DNA from: Pseudomonas anatoliensis
Lineage (GTDB): Bacteria; Pseudomonadota; Gammaproteobacteria; Pseudomonadales; Pseudomonadaceae
DNA length: 64,000 bases
Assembly (NCBI RefSeq): GCF_017976235.1
Contig: NZ_JACVHC010000003.1
Location: 124,001 to 188,000, forward strand
Direction: 5' to 3'
Both the position numbers and the translations under genes were made by a program. Below are positions 34,669 to 44,715 of this stretch, in pieces. The number at the start of each line of letters is the position of its first letter. Position 1 is the first letter of the stretch. The notes under the pieces were generated by a model. It made no database searches, had not been told where the DNA came from, and saw nothing but the letters and a program-made list of their open reading frames with translations.

Positions 34669-36141
34669 ATGGCCCGTTTCGAACTGCAAAAACTCTACAT
34701 CGATGGCGCTTACTCCGACGCCTCCAGCGACGCCACCTTCGAAGCCATCAACCCGGCGAACGGTGAAGTCCTCGCACAAGTACAACGTGCGACCAAAGAA
34801 GACGTCGAGCGCGCTGTCGTCAGCGCCGAAAAAGGCCAGAAAATCTGGGCCGCGATGACCGCCATGGAGCGTTCGCGCATCCTGCGTCGTGCCGTCGACA
34901 TCCTGCGCGAGCGCAACGATGAACTGGCTGCCCTGGAAACCCTGGACACCGGTAAAGCCTTCTCCGAAACCAAGTACGTCGACATCGTCACCGGCGCCGA
35001 CGTGCTGGAATACTACGCAGGCCTGGTACCCGCCATCGAAGGCGAGCAGATCCCGCTGCGTGACACCGCATTCGTTTACACCCGTCGCGAGCCGCTGGGC
35101 GTTGTTGCCGGTATCGGCGCGTGGAACTACCCGATCCAGATCGCCCTGTGGAAATCCGCTCCAGCGCTGGCCGCCGGTAACGCGATGATCTTCAAGCCAA
35201 GCGAAGTCACCTCGCTGACTACCCTGAAACTGGCTGAAATCTACACCGCAGCCGGCGTTCCGGATGGCGTGTTCAACGTACTGACCGGCAGTGGCCGTGA
35301 AGTCGGCACCTGGCTGACCGAGCACCCGCGCATCGAGAAAATCTCGTTCACCGGCGGCACCGACACCGGCAAGAAAGTCATGGCCAGCGCTTCGGCATCG
35401 TCCCTCAAAGACGTGACCATGGAACTGGGCGGCAAATCCCCGCTGATCATCTTCGACGACGCCGACCTCGATCGCGCCGCCGACACCGCGATGATGGCCA
35501 ACTTCTACAGCTCCGGTCAGGTCTGCACCAACGGCACTCGCGTGTTCGTGCCGAGCCACCTGAAAGCCGCTTTCGAAGCCAAGATCGTTGAGCGCGTAGC
35601 GCGCATCCGCATCGGCAACCCGGAAGACGAAAACACCAACTTCGGTCCACTGGTGAGCTTCGCGCACATGGAAAGCGTGCTGGGCTACATCGCCAAGGGT
35701 AAAGAACAAGGTGCCCGCGTGCTGTGTGGCGGCGAGCGTCTGACCGACGGCGAATTCGCCAAAGGCGCGTTCGTGGCACCAACCGTGTTCACCGACTGCA
35801 CTGACGACATGACCATCGTTCGTGAAGAAATCTTTGGCCCGGTCATGGCGATTCTGTCGTACGAGACCGAAGAAGAAGTGATCCGCCGCGCCAACGACAC
35901 CGACTTCGGCCTGGCCGCCGGTATCGTCACCAAAGACCTGAACCGTGCGCACCGCGTGATTCATCAGCTCGAAGCCGGTATCTGCTGGATCAACGCCTGG
36001 GGCGAGTCCGACGCAAAAATGCCGGTCGGCGGTTACAAGCAGTCGGGTGTTGGCCGTGAAAACGGGATCAGCTCGCTGAACAACTTCACCCGCATCAAAT
36101 CGGTACAGGTCGAGCTGGGCGATTACGTCTCGGTGTTCTGA
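34669..36141 (+). CDS. betB: Betaine aldehyde dehydrogenase
   Basis: 490-residue NAD(P)-dependent aldehyde dehydrogenase oxidising betaine aldehyde to glycine betaine. The catalytic Glu is in [11 protein letters not shown] (about residue 252) and the nucleophilic Cys in [13 protein letters not shown] (about 286). The start [15 protein letters not shown] has GAGGACACT just upstream; an in-frame ATG 51 bp earlier is less likely. Second gene of the bet operon, 108 bp after betI. Confidence 0.96.
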   Translation: MARFELQKLYIDGAYSDASSDATFEAINPANGEVLAQVQRATKEDVERAVVSAEKGQKIWAAMTAMERSRILRRAVDILRERNDELAALETLDTGKAFSETKYVDIVTGADVLEYYAGLVPAIEGEQIPLRDTAFVYTRREPLGVVAGIGAWNYPIQIALWKSAPALAAGNAMIFKPSEVTSLTTLKLAEIYTAAGVPDGVFNVLTGSGREVGTWLTEHPRIEKISFTGGTDTGKKVMASASASSLKDVTMELGGKSPLIIFDDADLDRAADTAMMANFYSSGQVCTNGTRVFVPSHLKAAFEAKIVERVARIRIGNPEDENTNFGPLVSFAHMESVLGYIAKGKEQGARVLCGGERLTDGEFAKGAFVAPTVFTDCTDDMTIVREEIFGPVMAILSYETEEEVIRRANDTDFGLAAGIVTKDLNRAHRVIHQLEAGICWINAWGESDAKMPVGGYKQSGVGRENGISSLNNFTRIKSVQVELGDYVSVF

Positions 36142-36167
36142 TCTGACTCAGAGTCTGGATGGGGCCT

Positions 36168-36304
36168 TTGTGGCGAGGAGATTCATCCCCGCTGGGCTGC
36201 GAAGCAGCCCCCCTCCAGACACTGCAGTTCTCCAGATAGATCTCAATCGCTGATTTCAGGACTGCTGCGCAGCCCATCGGGGATAAATCCCCTCACCACA
36301 GGGG
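36168..36304. repeat. Inverted pair of family-C palindromes between betB and betA
   Basis: TTTGTGGCGAGGAGATTCAT... faces ...CAGCCCATCGGGGATAAATC plus CCACAGGG. It fills most of the 238-bp gap inside the bet operon and could modulate betA expression. Confidence 0.85.
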
Positions 36305-36379
36305 ATTTTCTCCTCATCACAGGCTTTTTGCAGGGTCCCGGCGATCTCGACCTGACCAACTTCAAAGAGGGTGCATTCA

Positions 36380-38083
36380 ATGTCCCAAGAATTCGATTAC
36401 ATCATCATCGGTGCCGGCTCGGCCGGTAACACCCTGGCGACCCGTCTGACTGAAGACGAAGGCGTCACCGTTCTGCTGCTCGAAGCAGGCGGCCCGGATT
36501 ATCGTCTCGATTTCCGCACGCAAATGCCGGCCGCACTGGCGTTCCCGCTGCAAGGTCGTCGCTACAACTGGGCTTACGAAACCGATCCAGAGCCACACAT
36601 GGACGGTCGCCGGATGGAATGCGGTCGCGGCAAAGGCCTCGGCGGCTCTTCGCTGATCAACGGCATGTGCTACATCCGCGGCAACGCGATGGACTACGAC
36701 AACTGGGCCAAGCTGCCGGGCCTTGAAGATTGGGACTACCTGAACTGCCTGCCGTACTTCCGCAAAGCGGAAACCCGTGACATCGGCCCGAACGATTACC
36801 ACGGTGGCGAAGGCCCGGTCAGCGTGACCACGCCTAAGGCTGGCAACAACCCGCTGTTCCACGCCATGGTTGAAGCCGGCGTGCAGGCCGGTTATCCGCG
36901 TACCGAAGACTTGAACGGTTATCAGCAGGAAGGCTTCGGCCCGATGGATCGCACTGTAACGCCGAACGGCCGCCGTGCTTCCACCGCCCGTGGTTACCTC
37001 GATATCGCTAAAAAGCGTTCGACCCTGACCATCGTCACCCACGCCCTGACCGACAAGATTCTGTTTGAAGGCAAGCGTGCCACTGGCGTGCGTTATCTGG
37101 TGGGCGACGCTGAAGAGCGCGTTGAAGCCAAAGCCCGCAAGGAAGTCCTGCTGTGCTCCGGCGCCATCGCCTCGCCACAGGTGCTGCAGCGTTCCGGCGT
37201 AGGCCCGGCAAAACTGCTGGAAAGCCTCGACATCCCGGTCGTTCACGACCTGCCGGGCGTCGGTGAAAACCTGCAGGATCACCTTGAGCTGTACCTGCAA
37301 TACGCTTGCACCCAACCGGTTTCCCTGTACCCGTCGCTGCTCTGGTACAACCAGCCGGCCATCGGTGCCGAGTGGCTGTTCAACGGCACCGGCATCGGCG
37401 CCAGCAACCAGTTCGAGGCCGGCGGTTTCATCCGTTCGCGTCCGGAATTCGAATGGCCGAACATCCAGTACCACTTCCTGCCGGTAGCGATTAACTACAA
37501 CGGCAGCAACGGTGTGAAAGAGCACGGTTTCCAGGCGCACATGGGTTCCATGCGTTCGCCGAGCCGTGGCCGCATCCAGGTGAAGTCCAAGGATCCGCGT
37601 CAGCACCCGAGCATTCTGTTCAACTACATGGCCACCGAGCAGGACTGGCAGGAATTCCGTGACGGCATCCGCCTGACCCGTGAAATCATGCAACAGCCGG
37701 CGCTGGACCAATACCGTGGCCGTGAAATCAGCCCGGGTATCGATGTGCAAACCGATGAGCAGCTGGACAAGTTCATCCGCGAACACGCCGAGACCGCGTT
37801 CCACCCGTCCTGCTCGTGCAAGATGGGCACCGACGAGATGGCTGTGGTCGATGGCGAAGGCCGCGTGCATGGCATGCAGGGTCTGCGAGTGGTCGATGCG
37901 TCGATCATGCCGATCATCACCACCGGCAACCTGAACGCGCCGACGATCATGATCGCCGAGAAAATCGCCGACAAGATCCGTGGCCGCCAGCCGCTGCCGC
38001 GCAGCACCGCCGACTACTACGTAGCGGGCGATGCGCCGGTGAAGGGCAAGGCGATGCGTGATATCACGCCTGCTGCTCAGTAA
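36380..38083 (+). CDS. betA: Choline dehydrogenase
   Basis: 567-residue FAD-dependent GMC oxidoreductase, membrane-associated, oxidising choline to betaine aldehyde. The FAD motif [18 protein letters not shown] is at residues 6-23; GMC signatures include [15 protein letters not shown] (about 85) and the C-terminal catalytic HPSCSCKMG (about 470). ATG 36380 follows AAAGAGGGTGCATTCA. Last gene of betIBA. A direct 100-bp duplication starts just after its stop codon. Confidence 0.96.
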   Translation: MSQEFDYIIIGAGSAGNTLATRLTEDEGVTVLLLEAGGPDYRLDFRTQMPAALAFPLQGRRYNWAYETDPEPHMDGRRMECGRGKGLGGSSLINGMCYIRGNAMDYDNWAKLPGLEDWDYLNCLPYFRKAETRDIGPNDYHGGEGPVSVTTPKAGNNPLFHAMVEAGVQAGYPRTEDLNGYQQEGFGPMDRTVTPNGRRASTARGYLDIAKKRSTLTIVTHALTDKILFEGKRATGVRYLVGDAEERVEAKARKEVLLCSGAIASPQVLQRSGVGPAKLLESLDIPVVHDLPGVGENLQDHLELYLQYACTQPVSLYPSLLWYNQPAIGAEWLFNGTGIGASNQFEAGGFIRSRPEFEWPNIQYHFLPVAINYNGSNGVKEHGFQAHMGSMRSPSRGRIQVKSKDPRQHPSILFNYMATEQDWQEFRDGIRLTREIMQQPALDQYRGREISPGIDVQTDEQLDKFIREHAETAFHPSCSCKMGTDEMAVVDGEGRVHGMQGLRVVDASIMPIITTGNLNAPTIMIAEKIADKIRGRQPLPRSTADYYVAGDAPVKGKAMRDITPAAQ

Positions 38084-38086
38084 TAC

Positions 38087-38303
38087 TTGATACCGCGTCA
38101 CGGCTAATCGCTGGCAAGCCAGCTCCCACAGGGTTTTGCGTCGTTCACAAATATTGTGCTCACCAGTAAACCTGTGGGAGCCTGACTTGATACCGCGTCA
38201 CGGCTAATCGCTGGCAGGCCAGCTCCCACAGGGTTTTGCGTCGTTCACAGATAATGTGGTCACCGAGAAACCTGTGGGAGCCTGGCTTGCCAGCGATGAG
38301 GCC
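38087..38303. repeat. Tandemly duplicated family-B REP element downstream of betA
   Basis: CTTGATACCGCGTCACGGCT recurs exactly 100 bp later (ACTTGATACC ends at 38090+4 and 38190+4), each copy followed by a CAGCTCCCACAGGGTTTTGC arm. The final arm GCTTGCCAGCGATGAGG closes the inverted structure. The remainder to 38463 holds a C-rich stretch and the tldD-like ribosome site but no gene. Confidence 0.85.
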
Positions 38304-38463
38304 CTACAATTCAACACCCCCTCCCCCTGATTCACAGTAAAACCCCCTACACCCCCTCTTCACTTGATCCTACCCCCACGCAGGCCTACTCTAGGTCTCG
38401 CGCAATCGTTTCACCCCTCCCCGCCGTCGCTTTACCGCTTCCCCCTAACAAGGAGGTTCCCGA

Positions 38464-39906
38464 ATGTTCGATTTCCACCCCCAGCTCAAGCAGCGCTTCG
38501 CTGCCTTGCGCACGGGCGCTGAGTTCTTTTCCCTGCGGTATGTACGCGAGTCCGGCCAATACCTGTCGGTGCGCAAGAACGTTGCCGAGCCGCCGAGCCT
38601 GAGCCGCGACGAAGGTGCGATGCTCACGGTGCGGGTCAACGGCGTCGAAGCCTACGCTGCGACCAATGACCTCTCGCAACAAGGCCTGCAAGCCGCCCTT
38701 GAGCGCGCCGAACAGCAGGCCCGGCGGCTTAAGCCCCACGCCTTGCTCGACCTGCGCGATCAACCGGTCTCCAGCGACCGCGCGGATTACTTTTCGCCCA
38801 ATCTCGAACAACCCTTCCCGTCCCTGAGCGAATGCTTTGAGCTGCTCGGCGCGGAATCCGCCTCGGTGCCAAAGGATGAGCGCCTGGTGAATTGGGAAGT
38901 CAGCATTGGCATCACCCACGTCGAACAGATCTATCTGAGCAGCGCCGGCGCCGAATTGCGCCAGGCCCAGCGCTTTGTCTACCCGAGCCTCGACGTCACC
39001 GCCTACGACGGCAACGACAGCCAGACTCGCAGCCTCGGCCGCGAGAACTTCGGCCAACAAGGTGGCGCAGACGTGATCAGCCGTTGCGGCCTGATCGGTG
39101 CCGGCCCGCAAGTCGCTGATCAGGCGCTGCAACTGCTGCTCGCACCGAACACCCCGCAAGGCCCGCGCGACCTGCTGCTGATGCCTGACCAGATGATGCT
39201 GCAGATCCACGAATCCATCGGTCACCCGCTGGAACTCGACCGCATCCTCGGCGACGAACGTAATTACGCCGGTACCAGTTTCGTCAAGGCGTCTGACTTC
39301 GGCAGCCTGCAATACGGCTCGAAACTGCTCAACGTGACGTTCGATCCGGGCATTCCCGAAGAACTCGCCAGCTACGGCCATGACGACGACGGCAGCAAAG
39401 CCAGCAAACAATTCCTGATTCGTGATGGTCTGCTGCTGCGTCCACTCGGCGGTGCGCTGTCGCAGTTCCGTGCCGGGATGGACGGCGTCGCCAACAGCCG
39501 CGCCTGCGGCTGGAACCGTCCACCGATCGATCGCATGGCCAACCTCAACATCGAGCCGGGCGATCAGCCGCTGAACAAACTCATCGAAGGCATCGAAAAC
39601 GGCATCCTGATGAGCACCAACCGCTCATGGTCGATTGACGATGCGCGCAACAAATTCCAGTTCGGCTGCGAATGGGGACAGTTGATCGAAAACGGCGAAC
39701 TCAAAGGCGTGGTCAAGAATCCCAACTATCGGGCGATTTCCGCGCACTTCTGGAAAAGCCTGCGCGCCGTCGGCGATGCCAACACCGTCAAGGTGCTCGG
39801 CACGCCGAACTGCGGCAAGGGCGAACCGAACCAGGTGATCCGCGTCGGCCACGCTTCGCCGGCCTGCGTATTCAGCAACATTGATGTATTTGGGGGAGAC
39901 GCCTGA
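38464..39906 (+). CDS. TldD/PmbA family metalloprotease, TldD-like subunit
   Basis: 480-residue zinc metalloprotease of the TldD branch with the family's HESIGH (HExxxH) motif near residue 257. TldD/TldE heterodimers degrade unfolded peptides and mature some peptides such as microcins. Its stop overlaps the next gene's ATG (TGATG), so the two subunits are coupled. It is probably a second pair besides the housekeeping tldD/pmbA usual in Pseudomonas. AAGGAGG lies 9 bp before ATG. Position after betA is not obviously functional. Confidence 0.88.
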   Translation: MFDFHPQLKQRFAALRTGAEFFSLRYVRESGQYLSVRKNVAEPPSLSRDEGAMLTVRVNGVEAYAATNDLSQQGLQAALERAEQQARRLKPHALLDLRDQPVSSDRADYFSPNLEQPFPSLSECFELLGAESASVPKDERLVNWEVSIGITHVEQIYLSSAGAELRQAQRFVYPSLDVTAYDGNDSQTRSLGRENFGQQGGADVISRCGLIGAGPQVADQALQLLLAPNTPQGPRDLLLMPDQMMLQIHESIGHPLELDRILGDERNYAGTSFVKASDFGSLQYGSKLLNVTFDPGIPEELASYGHDDDGSKASKQFLIRDGLLLRPLGGALSQFRAGMDGVANSRACGWNRPPIDRMANLNIEPGDQPLNKLIEGIENGILMSTNRSWSIDDARNKFQFGCEWGQLIENGELKGVVKNPNYRAISAHFWKSLRAVGDANTVKVLGTPNCGKGEPNQVIRVGHASPACVFSNIDVFGGDA

Positions 39907-41243
39907 TGAGCATTTCGAAGAGTCAGTCCGACGCCTTCAAGGACATGGTCGATTGGCTGCGCGACAGCGTCCGTGAGCCGGAACAGTTCACCCTCAGCTA
40001 CGCCGCTGAATCTTCGGCGTTCGTGCGCTTCAATCACGCCAAGGTGCGCCAGGCCGGGCAGGTGCAACAAGCCAATATCGTCCTGAAACTGATCAACGAT
40101 GGTCGCCACGCCGACCTGCAAGTCACCCTTTCCGGCGATCAGGAAGGCGACCTGCAGCGGCTAGCCGAAGGCCTGCAGCAACTGCGTGAAACCCTGCCGC
40201 TGCTGCCGCAGGATCCGTATCTGCTGCTCAACCACAATGGCTGGCAGAGCAGTAAAGTGCAGGATCATCCGCTGCCGGATACCGAGCAAGTGGTCGACGA
40301 AATCTGCGCCGCCGCTGAAGGTCTGGATCTGGTCGGTTTCTATGCCGCAGGCCCGATCAGCCGTGGTTTCGCCAGTTCCTCAGGCGCGTTTGGCTGGCAT
40401 CAGGCCAACAGTTTCAACTTTGACTTCAGCCTGTTCCATGAGAACGGCGAAGCGGTGAAGGCCAGCTACGCCGGGCACGACTGGAGCAGCGAAGGCTTCA
40501 CCAAGCGCTTCCAGCAGGCTCGCGAACAACTGGAGTTTCTCGGTCGCCCGCTGCGCACGTTGCCGCCGGGACAGTACCGCGCCTATCTCGCGCCAGCCGC
40601 GCTGGAAGAAATCATGGGCATGCTGAGCTGGGGTGGTTTCTCCGCGCAGTCGATTGCCAGCAAGAGCAGCCCGCTGCAGAAGTTGTATGTCGGCGATCAG
40701 GCGTTCAGTCCGCTGGTGTCGCTGGATGAGAAAGTCAGCGATTCGCTGAGCCCGGCGTTTTCCGGCGAGGGTTATCCGCGCAGTGATTTGCGCCTGATCA
40801 TCGAGGGCAAGGCTGGAGATCAGTTGGTCGGTTCGCGCAGCGCGGCCGAGTATGGTCTGACGGCCAACGGTGCCAGCGGTGGTGAATCACCGAGTGCGCT
40901 GAACATGGCCGCCGGGGACTTGCCACAAGCGGAGATTCTCAAGCAGTTGGGCACCGGGCTGTACATCAGCAATCTGTGGTACCTGAACTTCTCGGATCAA
41001 CCGGCGGCACGCATGACCGGCATGACGCGCTTCGCGACGTTCTGGGTCGAAAACGGCGAGATTCAGGCGCCGGTCAGCACCATGCGATTCGACGACAGCG
41101 CCTACAGCCTGCTGGGTTCGCAGCTGGAAGCGTTGACGACCGAGCGAGAGTTGCTGCTGTCGGCGAGCACGTATAGCCAGCGCAATACTTCGTCGGCGTT
41201 GCTGCCGGGAGCGTTGGTGAGCCGGTTGACTCTGACGTTGTAA
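39906..41243 (+). CDS. TldD/PmbA family protein, TldE/PmbA-like subunit
   Basis: 445-residue partner of the preceding gene. It keeps the overall TldE/PmbA fold (IGFYAAGPISRGFASSSGAFGW in the middle; NLWYLNFSDQPAARMTGMTRFATFWVENGE in the C-terminal half) but has no HExxxH motif, as expected for the non-catalytic subunit of the heterodimer. The ATG overlaps the stop of the TldD-like gene. Function in this pair is unknown. Confidence 0.87.
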   Translation: MSISKSQSDAFKDMVDWLRDSVREPEQFTLSYAAESSAFVRFNHAKVRQAGQVQQANIVLKLINDGRHADLQVTLSGDQEGDLQRLAEGLQQLRETLPLLPQDPYLLLNHNGWQSSKVQDHPLPDTEQVVDEICAAAEGLDLVGFYAAGPISRGFASSSGAFGWHQANSFNFDFSLFHENGEAVKASYAGHDWSSEGFTKRFQQAREQLEFLGRPLRTLPPGQYRAYLAPAALEEIMGMLSWGGFSAQSIASKSSPLQKLYVGDQAFSPLVSLDEKVSDSLSPAFSGEGYPRSDLRLIIEGKAGDQLVGSRSAAEYGLTANGASGGESPSALNMAAGDLPQAEILKQLGTGLYISNLWYLNFSDQPAARMTGMTRFATFWVENGEIQAPVSTMRFDDSAYSLLGSQLEALTTERELLLSASTYSQRNTSSALLPGALVSRLTLTL

Positions 41244-41282
41244 ACACGCTACTCCCCAATACACAGGGGCTTGAGTACGGGC

Positions 41283-41382
41283 CTCTGTGGCGAGGGGATT
41301 TATCCCCGATGGGTCGCGCAGCGGCCCCAAAAAATGGGACTGCTGCGCAGTCCATCGGGGATAAATCCCCTCACCACAGGGA
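41283..41382. repeat. Inverted pair of family-C palindromes
   Basis: CTGTGGCGAGGGGATTTATC faces GGGGATAAATCCCCTCACCA between the PmbA-like gene and the MFS gene. Confidence 0.9.
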
Positions 41383-41442
41383 CCGTTACCACAGGGTTCC
41401 ATGTAGTACATGAATTTGGATTAACCACCCACCAGAGGTTCC

Positions 41443-42870
41443 ATGCCAGACCGCCCGCCTCTCGACGCCATCACCGCCCGCTGGTTGCCGTGGGTCGTCG
41501 CCATTGCGTTTTTCATGCAGTCCCTCGACGGGACCATCCTCAACACCGCCCTGCCGGCCATGGCCCGGGATCTGGCTGAAGACCCCTTGCGCATGCAGGG
41601 CGTGGTCATCGCCTACATGCTCACCGTGGCCCTGCTGATCCCCGCTTCCGGCTGGATAGCGGACCGTTTCGGCACCAGGAAAATCTTCTTCGGCGCGATC
41701 CTGCTGTTCAGCATAGGCTCACTGCTCTGCGCCTTGTCGAGCACCCTGAGCATGCTGATCGGCGCTCGGGTGATTCAGGGACTGGGCGGTGCATTGATGT
41801 TGCCGGTCGGGCGACTGGTGGTGTTGCGCGCTTATCCGCGATCCGAGCTGGTGCGGATCATGGGGTTCATCACCATTCCCGGATTACTCGGCCCGCTGCT
41901 CGGCCCGACCATGGGCGGCTGGATGGTCGAATACCTGACGTGGCACTGGATCTTCCTGATCAATCTTCCGGTGGGTGTCATCGGCTGCTACGCGGTATGG
42001 AAATTCATCCCCGATCTGCGCGGCAGCGAACGCACGCGCTTCGACAGCCTCGGTTTCCTGTTGTTTGGCGCGGCGATGATTCTGATCACCATCGCCATGG
42101 AAGGCCTCGGCGAATTGCATTTGCCGCACTTGCGAGTGATGTTGCTGCTGTTCGCTGGCTTCGCCTGTCTGGCCGCGTACTGGCTGCGCGCGGGGCACAT
42201 CGAGAATCCGTTGTTCTCACCGTCGCTGTTCAAGACCCGCACATTTGCCGTCGGCATTCTCGGCAACCTGTTCGCCCGTCTCGGCAGCGGCGCGTTGCCG
42301 TTTCTGGTGCCGTTGCTGCTGCAAGTGGCGCTGGGTTATTCACCGTCGCAAGCGGGGATGAGCATGTTGCCATTGGCCGCTGCGGCGATGATCGCCAAGT
42401 GGGTCGCACGACCGCTGATCGAGCGCCTAGGCTATCGCATCGTGCTTACCGGCAACACGCTGCTGCTGGGGATCATGCTGGCCAGCATGGGCCTGGTCAG
42501 CGAGCAGACGCCGTACTGGCTGCTGCTGTGTCTGCTGGCGATTCTCGGCGCGATAAACTCGCTGCAGTTCACCGCGATGAACACCGTGACCCTGATCGAC
42601 CTCGACGACGCCAGCGCCAGCAGCGGTAACAGTTTGCTGTCGGTGGTCGCGCAGTTGTCGCTGAGTCTGGGGGTTGCCTGCGCCGGTGCCTTGTTGGGCG
42701 GGTTTACCGCCGAGGTCGGCAACGACGGTGTCGAGACGGTGCTGGGCGCGTTCCAGTTGACCTTCGTGACGGTCGGGATCATGGCGATGCTGGCTGCGAC
42801 GATCTTCTCGCAGCTGTCAAAAGAAGACGGCCGGCGCGCAAAACGGCCGCAAGAACACATCGAACATTAA
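41443..42870 (+). CDS. MFS efflux transporter, DHA2 family (MdtD-like)
   Basis: 475-residue drug:proton antiporter with about 14 transmembrane segments. DHA2 motifs: LDGTILNTALPAMARDL in TM1 (motif D1), GWIADRFGTRKIF in the first loop (motif A) and GLLGPLLGPTMGGWMVEYLTWHWIFLINLPVG (motif C region, about residues 145-178). It most resembles MdtD-type transporters. No regulator or membrane-fusion gene is adjacent, so the substrate is unknown. Confidence 0.88.
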   Translation: MPDRPPLDAITARWLPWVVAIAFFMQSLDGTILNTALPAMARDLAEDPLRMQGVVIAYMLTVALLIPASGWIADRFGTRKIFFGAILLFSIGSLLCALSSTLSMLIGARVIQGLGGALMLPVGRLVVLRAYPRSELVRIMGFITIPGLLGPLLGPTMGGWMVEYLTWHWIFLINLPVGVIGCYAVWKFIPDLRGSERTRFDSLGFLLFGAAMILITIAMEGLGELHLPHLRVMLLLFAGFACLAAYWLRAGHIENPLFSPSLFKTRTFAVGILGNLFARLGSGALPFLVPLLLQVALGYSPSQAGMSMLPLAAAAMIAKWVARPLIERLGYRIVLTGNTLLLGIMLASMGLVSEQTPYWLLLCLLAILGAINSLQFTAMNTVTLIDLDDASASSGNSLLSVVAQLSLSLGVACAGALLGGFTAEVGNDGVETVLGAFQLTFVTVGIMAMLAATIFSQLSKEDGRRAKRPQEHIEH

Positions 42871-42884
42871 TTTGTAATGGGGCT

Positions 42885-43047
42885 TTTGTGGCGAGGGGAT
42901 TTATCCCCGATGGGTTGCGCAGCAGCCCCAAAAAGGTTGAATGCGATCGGTCTGATGTACCGGGGGGGGGGTAGATATAAAGGGGGGGGCGCTGCGCGCC
43001 CCAACGGGGATAAATCCCCTCGCCACAGATAAATCCCCTCGCCACAA
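42885..43047. repeat. Family-C palindromes with two long G-tracts
   Basis: TTGTGGCGAGGGGATTTATC faces two partial CCCCTCGCCACA arms (43017-43027 and 43037-43047). The spacer holds a run of ten Gs (42962-42971) and eight Gs (42982-42989). No gene lies in 42871-43184. Confidence 0.85.
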
Positions 43048-43184
43048 CAGCTCCTTTGCCTCAAGTTTCTCACTAGTCAGCAAGGCTCGGGATTGTCGGC
43101 TCAATCGCTGTTCGTCCAGAACTTTCGAGGAAAGTGGCACGGGGCTGCTACACTGCGCGACATTTTGTTTTGCAGGCCCGTCCC

Positions 43185-44570
43185 GTGACCACCATCGCCA
43201 CCGCTTTTAACACTCTGCCGCTGTCCGCTGCCATGCTGGCTAACCTCGAATCACTCGGTTATGCGCAGATGACGCCGATCCAGGCGCAGAGCTTGCCGGT
43301 GATCCTCAAAGGGATGGACCTGATCGCCCAGGCCAAGACCGGCAGCGGCAAAACCGCTGCGTTCGGCATCGGCCTGCTCAACCCGATCAACCCGCGCTAC
43401 TTCGGTTGCCAGGCACTGGTGATCTGCCCGACGCGCGAGCTGGCCGACCAGGTTGCCAAGGAAATCCGTCGCCTGGCCCGCGCCGAAGACAACATCAAAG
43501 TCCTGACCCTGTGCGGCGGCGTGTCGTTCGGCCCGCAGATCGCTTCGCTGGAACACGGCGCGCACATCATCGTCGGCACCCCGGGGCGCATCCAGCAGCA
43601 CCTGCGCAAGGCTTCGCTGGTACTCGATGGCCTGAACACGCTGATCCTCGACGAAGCCGACCGCATGCTCGACATGGGTTTCTACGACGCCATCGAAGAC
43701 ATCATCGTCAAGACCCCTGAGCGTCGTCAGACCTTGCTGTTCTCGGCAACCTACCCGGTCGGCATCAAGCAGCTCGCGTCGAAGTTCATGCGCGATCCGC
43801 AAACGGTGAAAGCCGAGGCGTTCCACGATGACACGCAGATCGAGCAGCGTTTCTACGAGATCTCCCCGGAAGATCGCATGAGCGTCGTGACCAAAGTCCT
43901 GCACCACTTCCGCCCGGCATCCTGCGTGGCGTTCTGCTTCACCAAGCAGCAAGTGCAGGAAACCGTTGATCACCTGACTGCCAAAGGCATCTCCGCCGTC
44001 GGCCTGCACGGCGATCTGGAACAGCGTGACCGCGATCAGGTGCTGGCGATGTTCGCCAACCGCAGTACGTCGGTACTGGTCGCCACCGACGTTGCCGCCC
44101 GTGGTCTGGACATCGATGCGCTGGACATGGTGATCAACGTCGAACTGGCGCGCGATTCGGAAATCCACATTCACCGCGTTGGCCGTACCGGTCGTGCGGG
44201 CGAGAAAGGCATTGCCATCAGCCTGGTTGCACCGGGCGAAGCGCACCGCGCACAAGCCATCGAGCAACTGCAAAAGTCGCCGCTGAACTGGGATCAGGTC
44301 GACAACCTCAAGTCCCAGGGCCTTGCCCCGTTGCAGCCGCCGATGACCACCCTGTGCATCGGTGCCGGCCGTAAAGACAAAGTGCGTCCGGGCGACATTC
44401 TTGGCGCATTGACTGGCGAGGCCGGCATCCCGGGCGCGCAGGTCGGCAAAATCGCGATCTTCGACTTCCAGGCGTTTGTGGCTGTTGAGCGCACCGTGGC
44501 CATGCAAGCCTTGCAGCGCCTGAACGACGGCAAGATCAAGGGCCGTTCGCTGCGCGTGCGTATCCTGTAA
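43185..44570 (+). CDS. dbpA: ATP-dependent RNA helicase DbpA
   Basis: 461-residue DEAD-box helicase that acts on 23S rRNA hairpin 92 during 50S assembly. Motifs: MTPIQAQ (Q motif), AKTGSGKT (I), LDEADRMLD (II), FSATY (III), ATDVAARGLD (V) and HRVGRTGRAG (VI). The C-terminal 75 residues form the DbpA RNA-binding domain (GAGRKDKVRPGDILGAL...). The GTG at 43185 is taken as start because it matches the family N-terminus; the upstream extension does not. Single gene. Confidence 0.93.
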   Translation: MTTIATAFNTLPLSAAMLANLESLGYAQMTPIQAQSLPVILKGMDLIAQAKTGSGKTAAFGIGLLNPINPRYFGCQALVICPTRELADQVAKEIRRLARAEDNIKVLTLCGGVSFGPQIASLEHGAHIIVGTPGRIQQHLRKASLVLDGLNTLILDEADRMLDMGFYDAIEDIIVKTPERRQTLLFSATYPVGIKQLASKFMRDPQTVKAEAFHDDTQIEQRFYEISPEDRMSVVTKVLHHFRPASCVAFCFTKQQVQETVDHLTAKGISAVGLHGDLEQRDRDQVLAMFANRSTSVLVATDVAARGLDIDALDMVINVELARDSEIHIHRVGRTGRAGEKGIAISLVAPGEAHRAQAIEQLQKSPLNWDQVDNLKSQGLAPLQPPMTTLCIGAGRKDKVRPGDILGALTGEAGIPGAQVGKIAIFDFQAFVAVERTVAMQALQRLNDGKIKGRSLRVRIL

Positions 44571-44584
44571 GAACAACGTAATTC

Positions 44585-44679
44585 CCTGTAGAAGCTGCCG
44601 AAGGCTGCGATCTTTTGATCTTGATCTCAAAAACAAGATCAAAAGATCGCAGCCTCGTTTCACTCGACAGCTCCTACAC
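44585..44679. repeat. REP-type inverted pair, family A with asymmetric arm
   Basis: Left arm GAAGCTGCCGAAGGCTGCGATC; right arm carries the CTCGTTTCACTCGACAGC variant also seen at 9503-9530. Confidence 0.9.
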
Positions 44680-44715
44680 GGTTGGTTTTGTGGTGACATT
44701 TCAGAGGACACCGTT

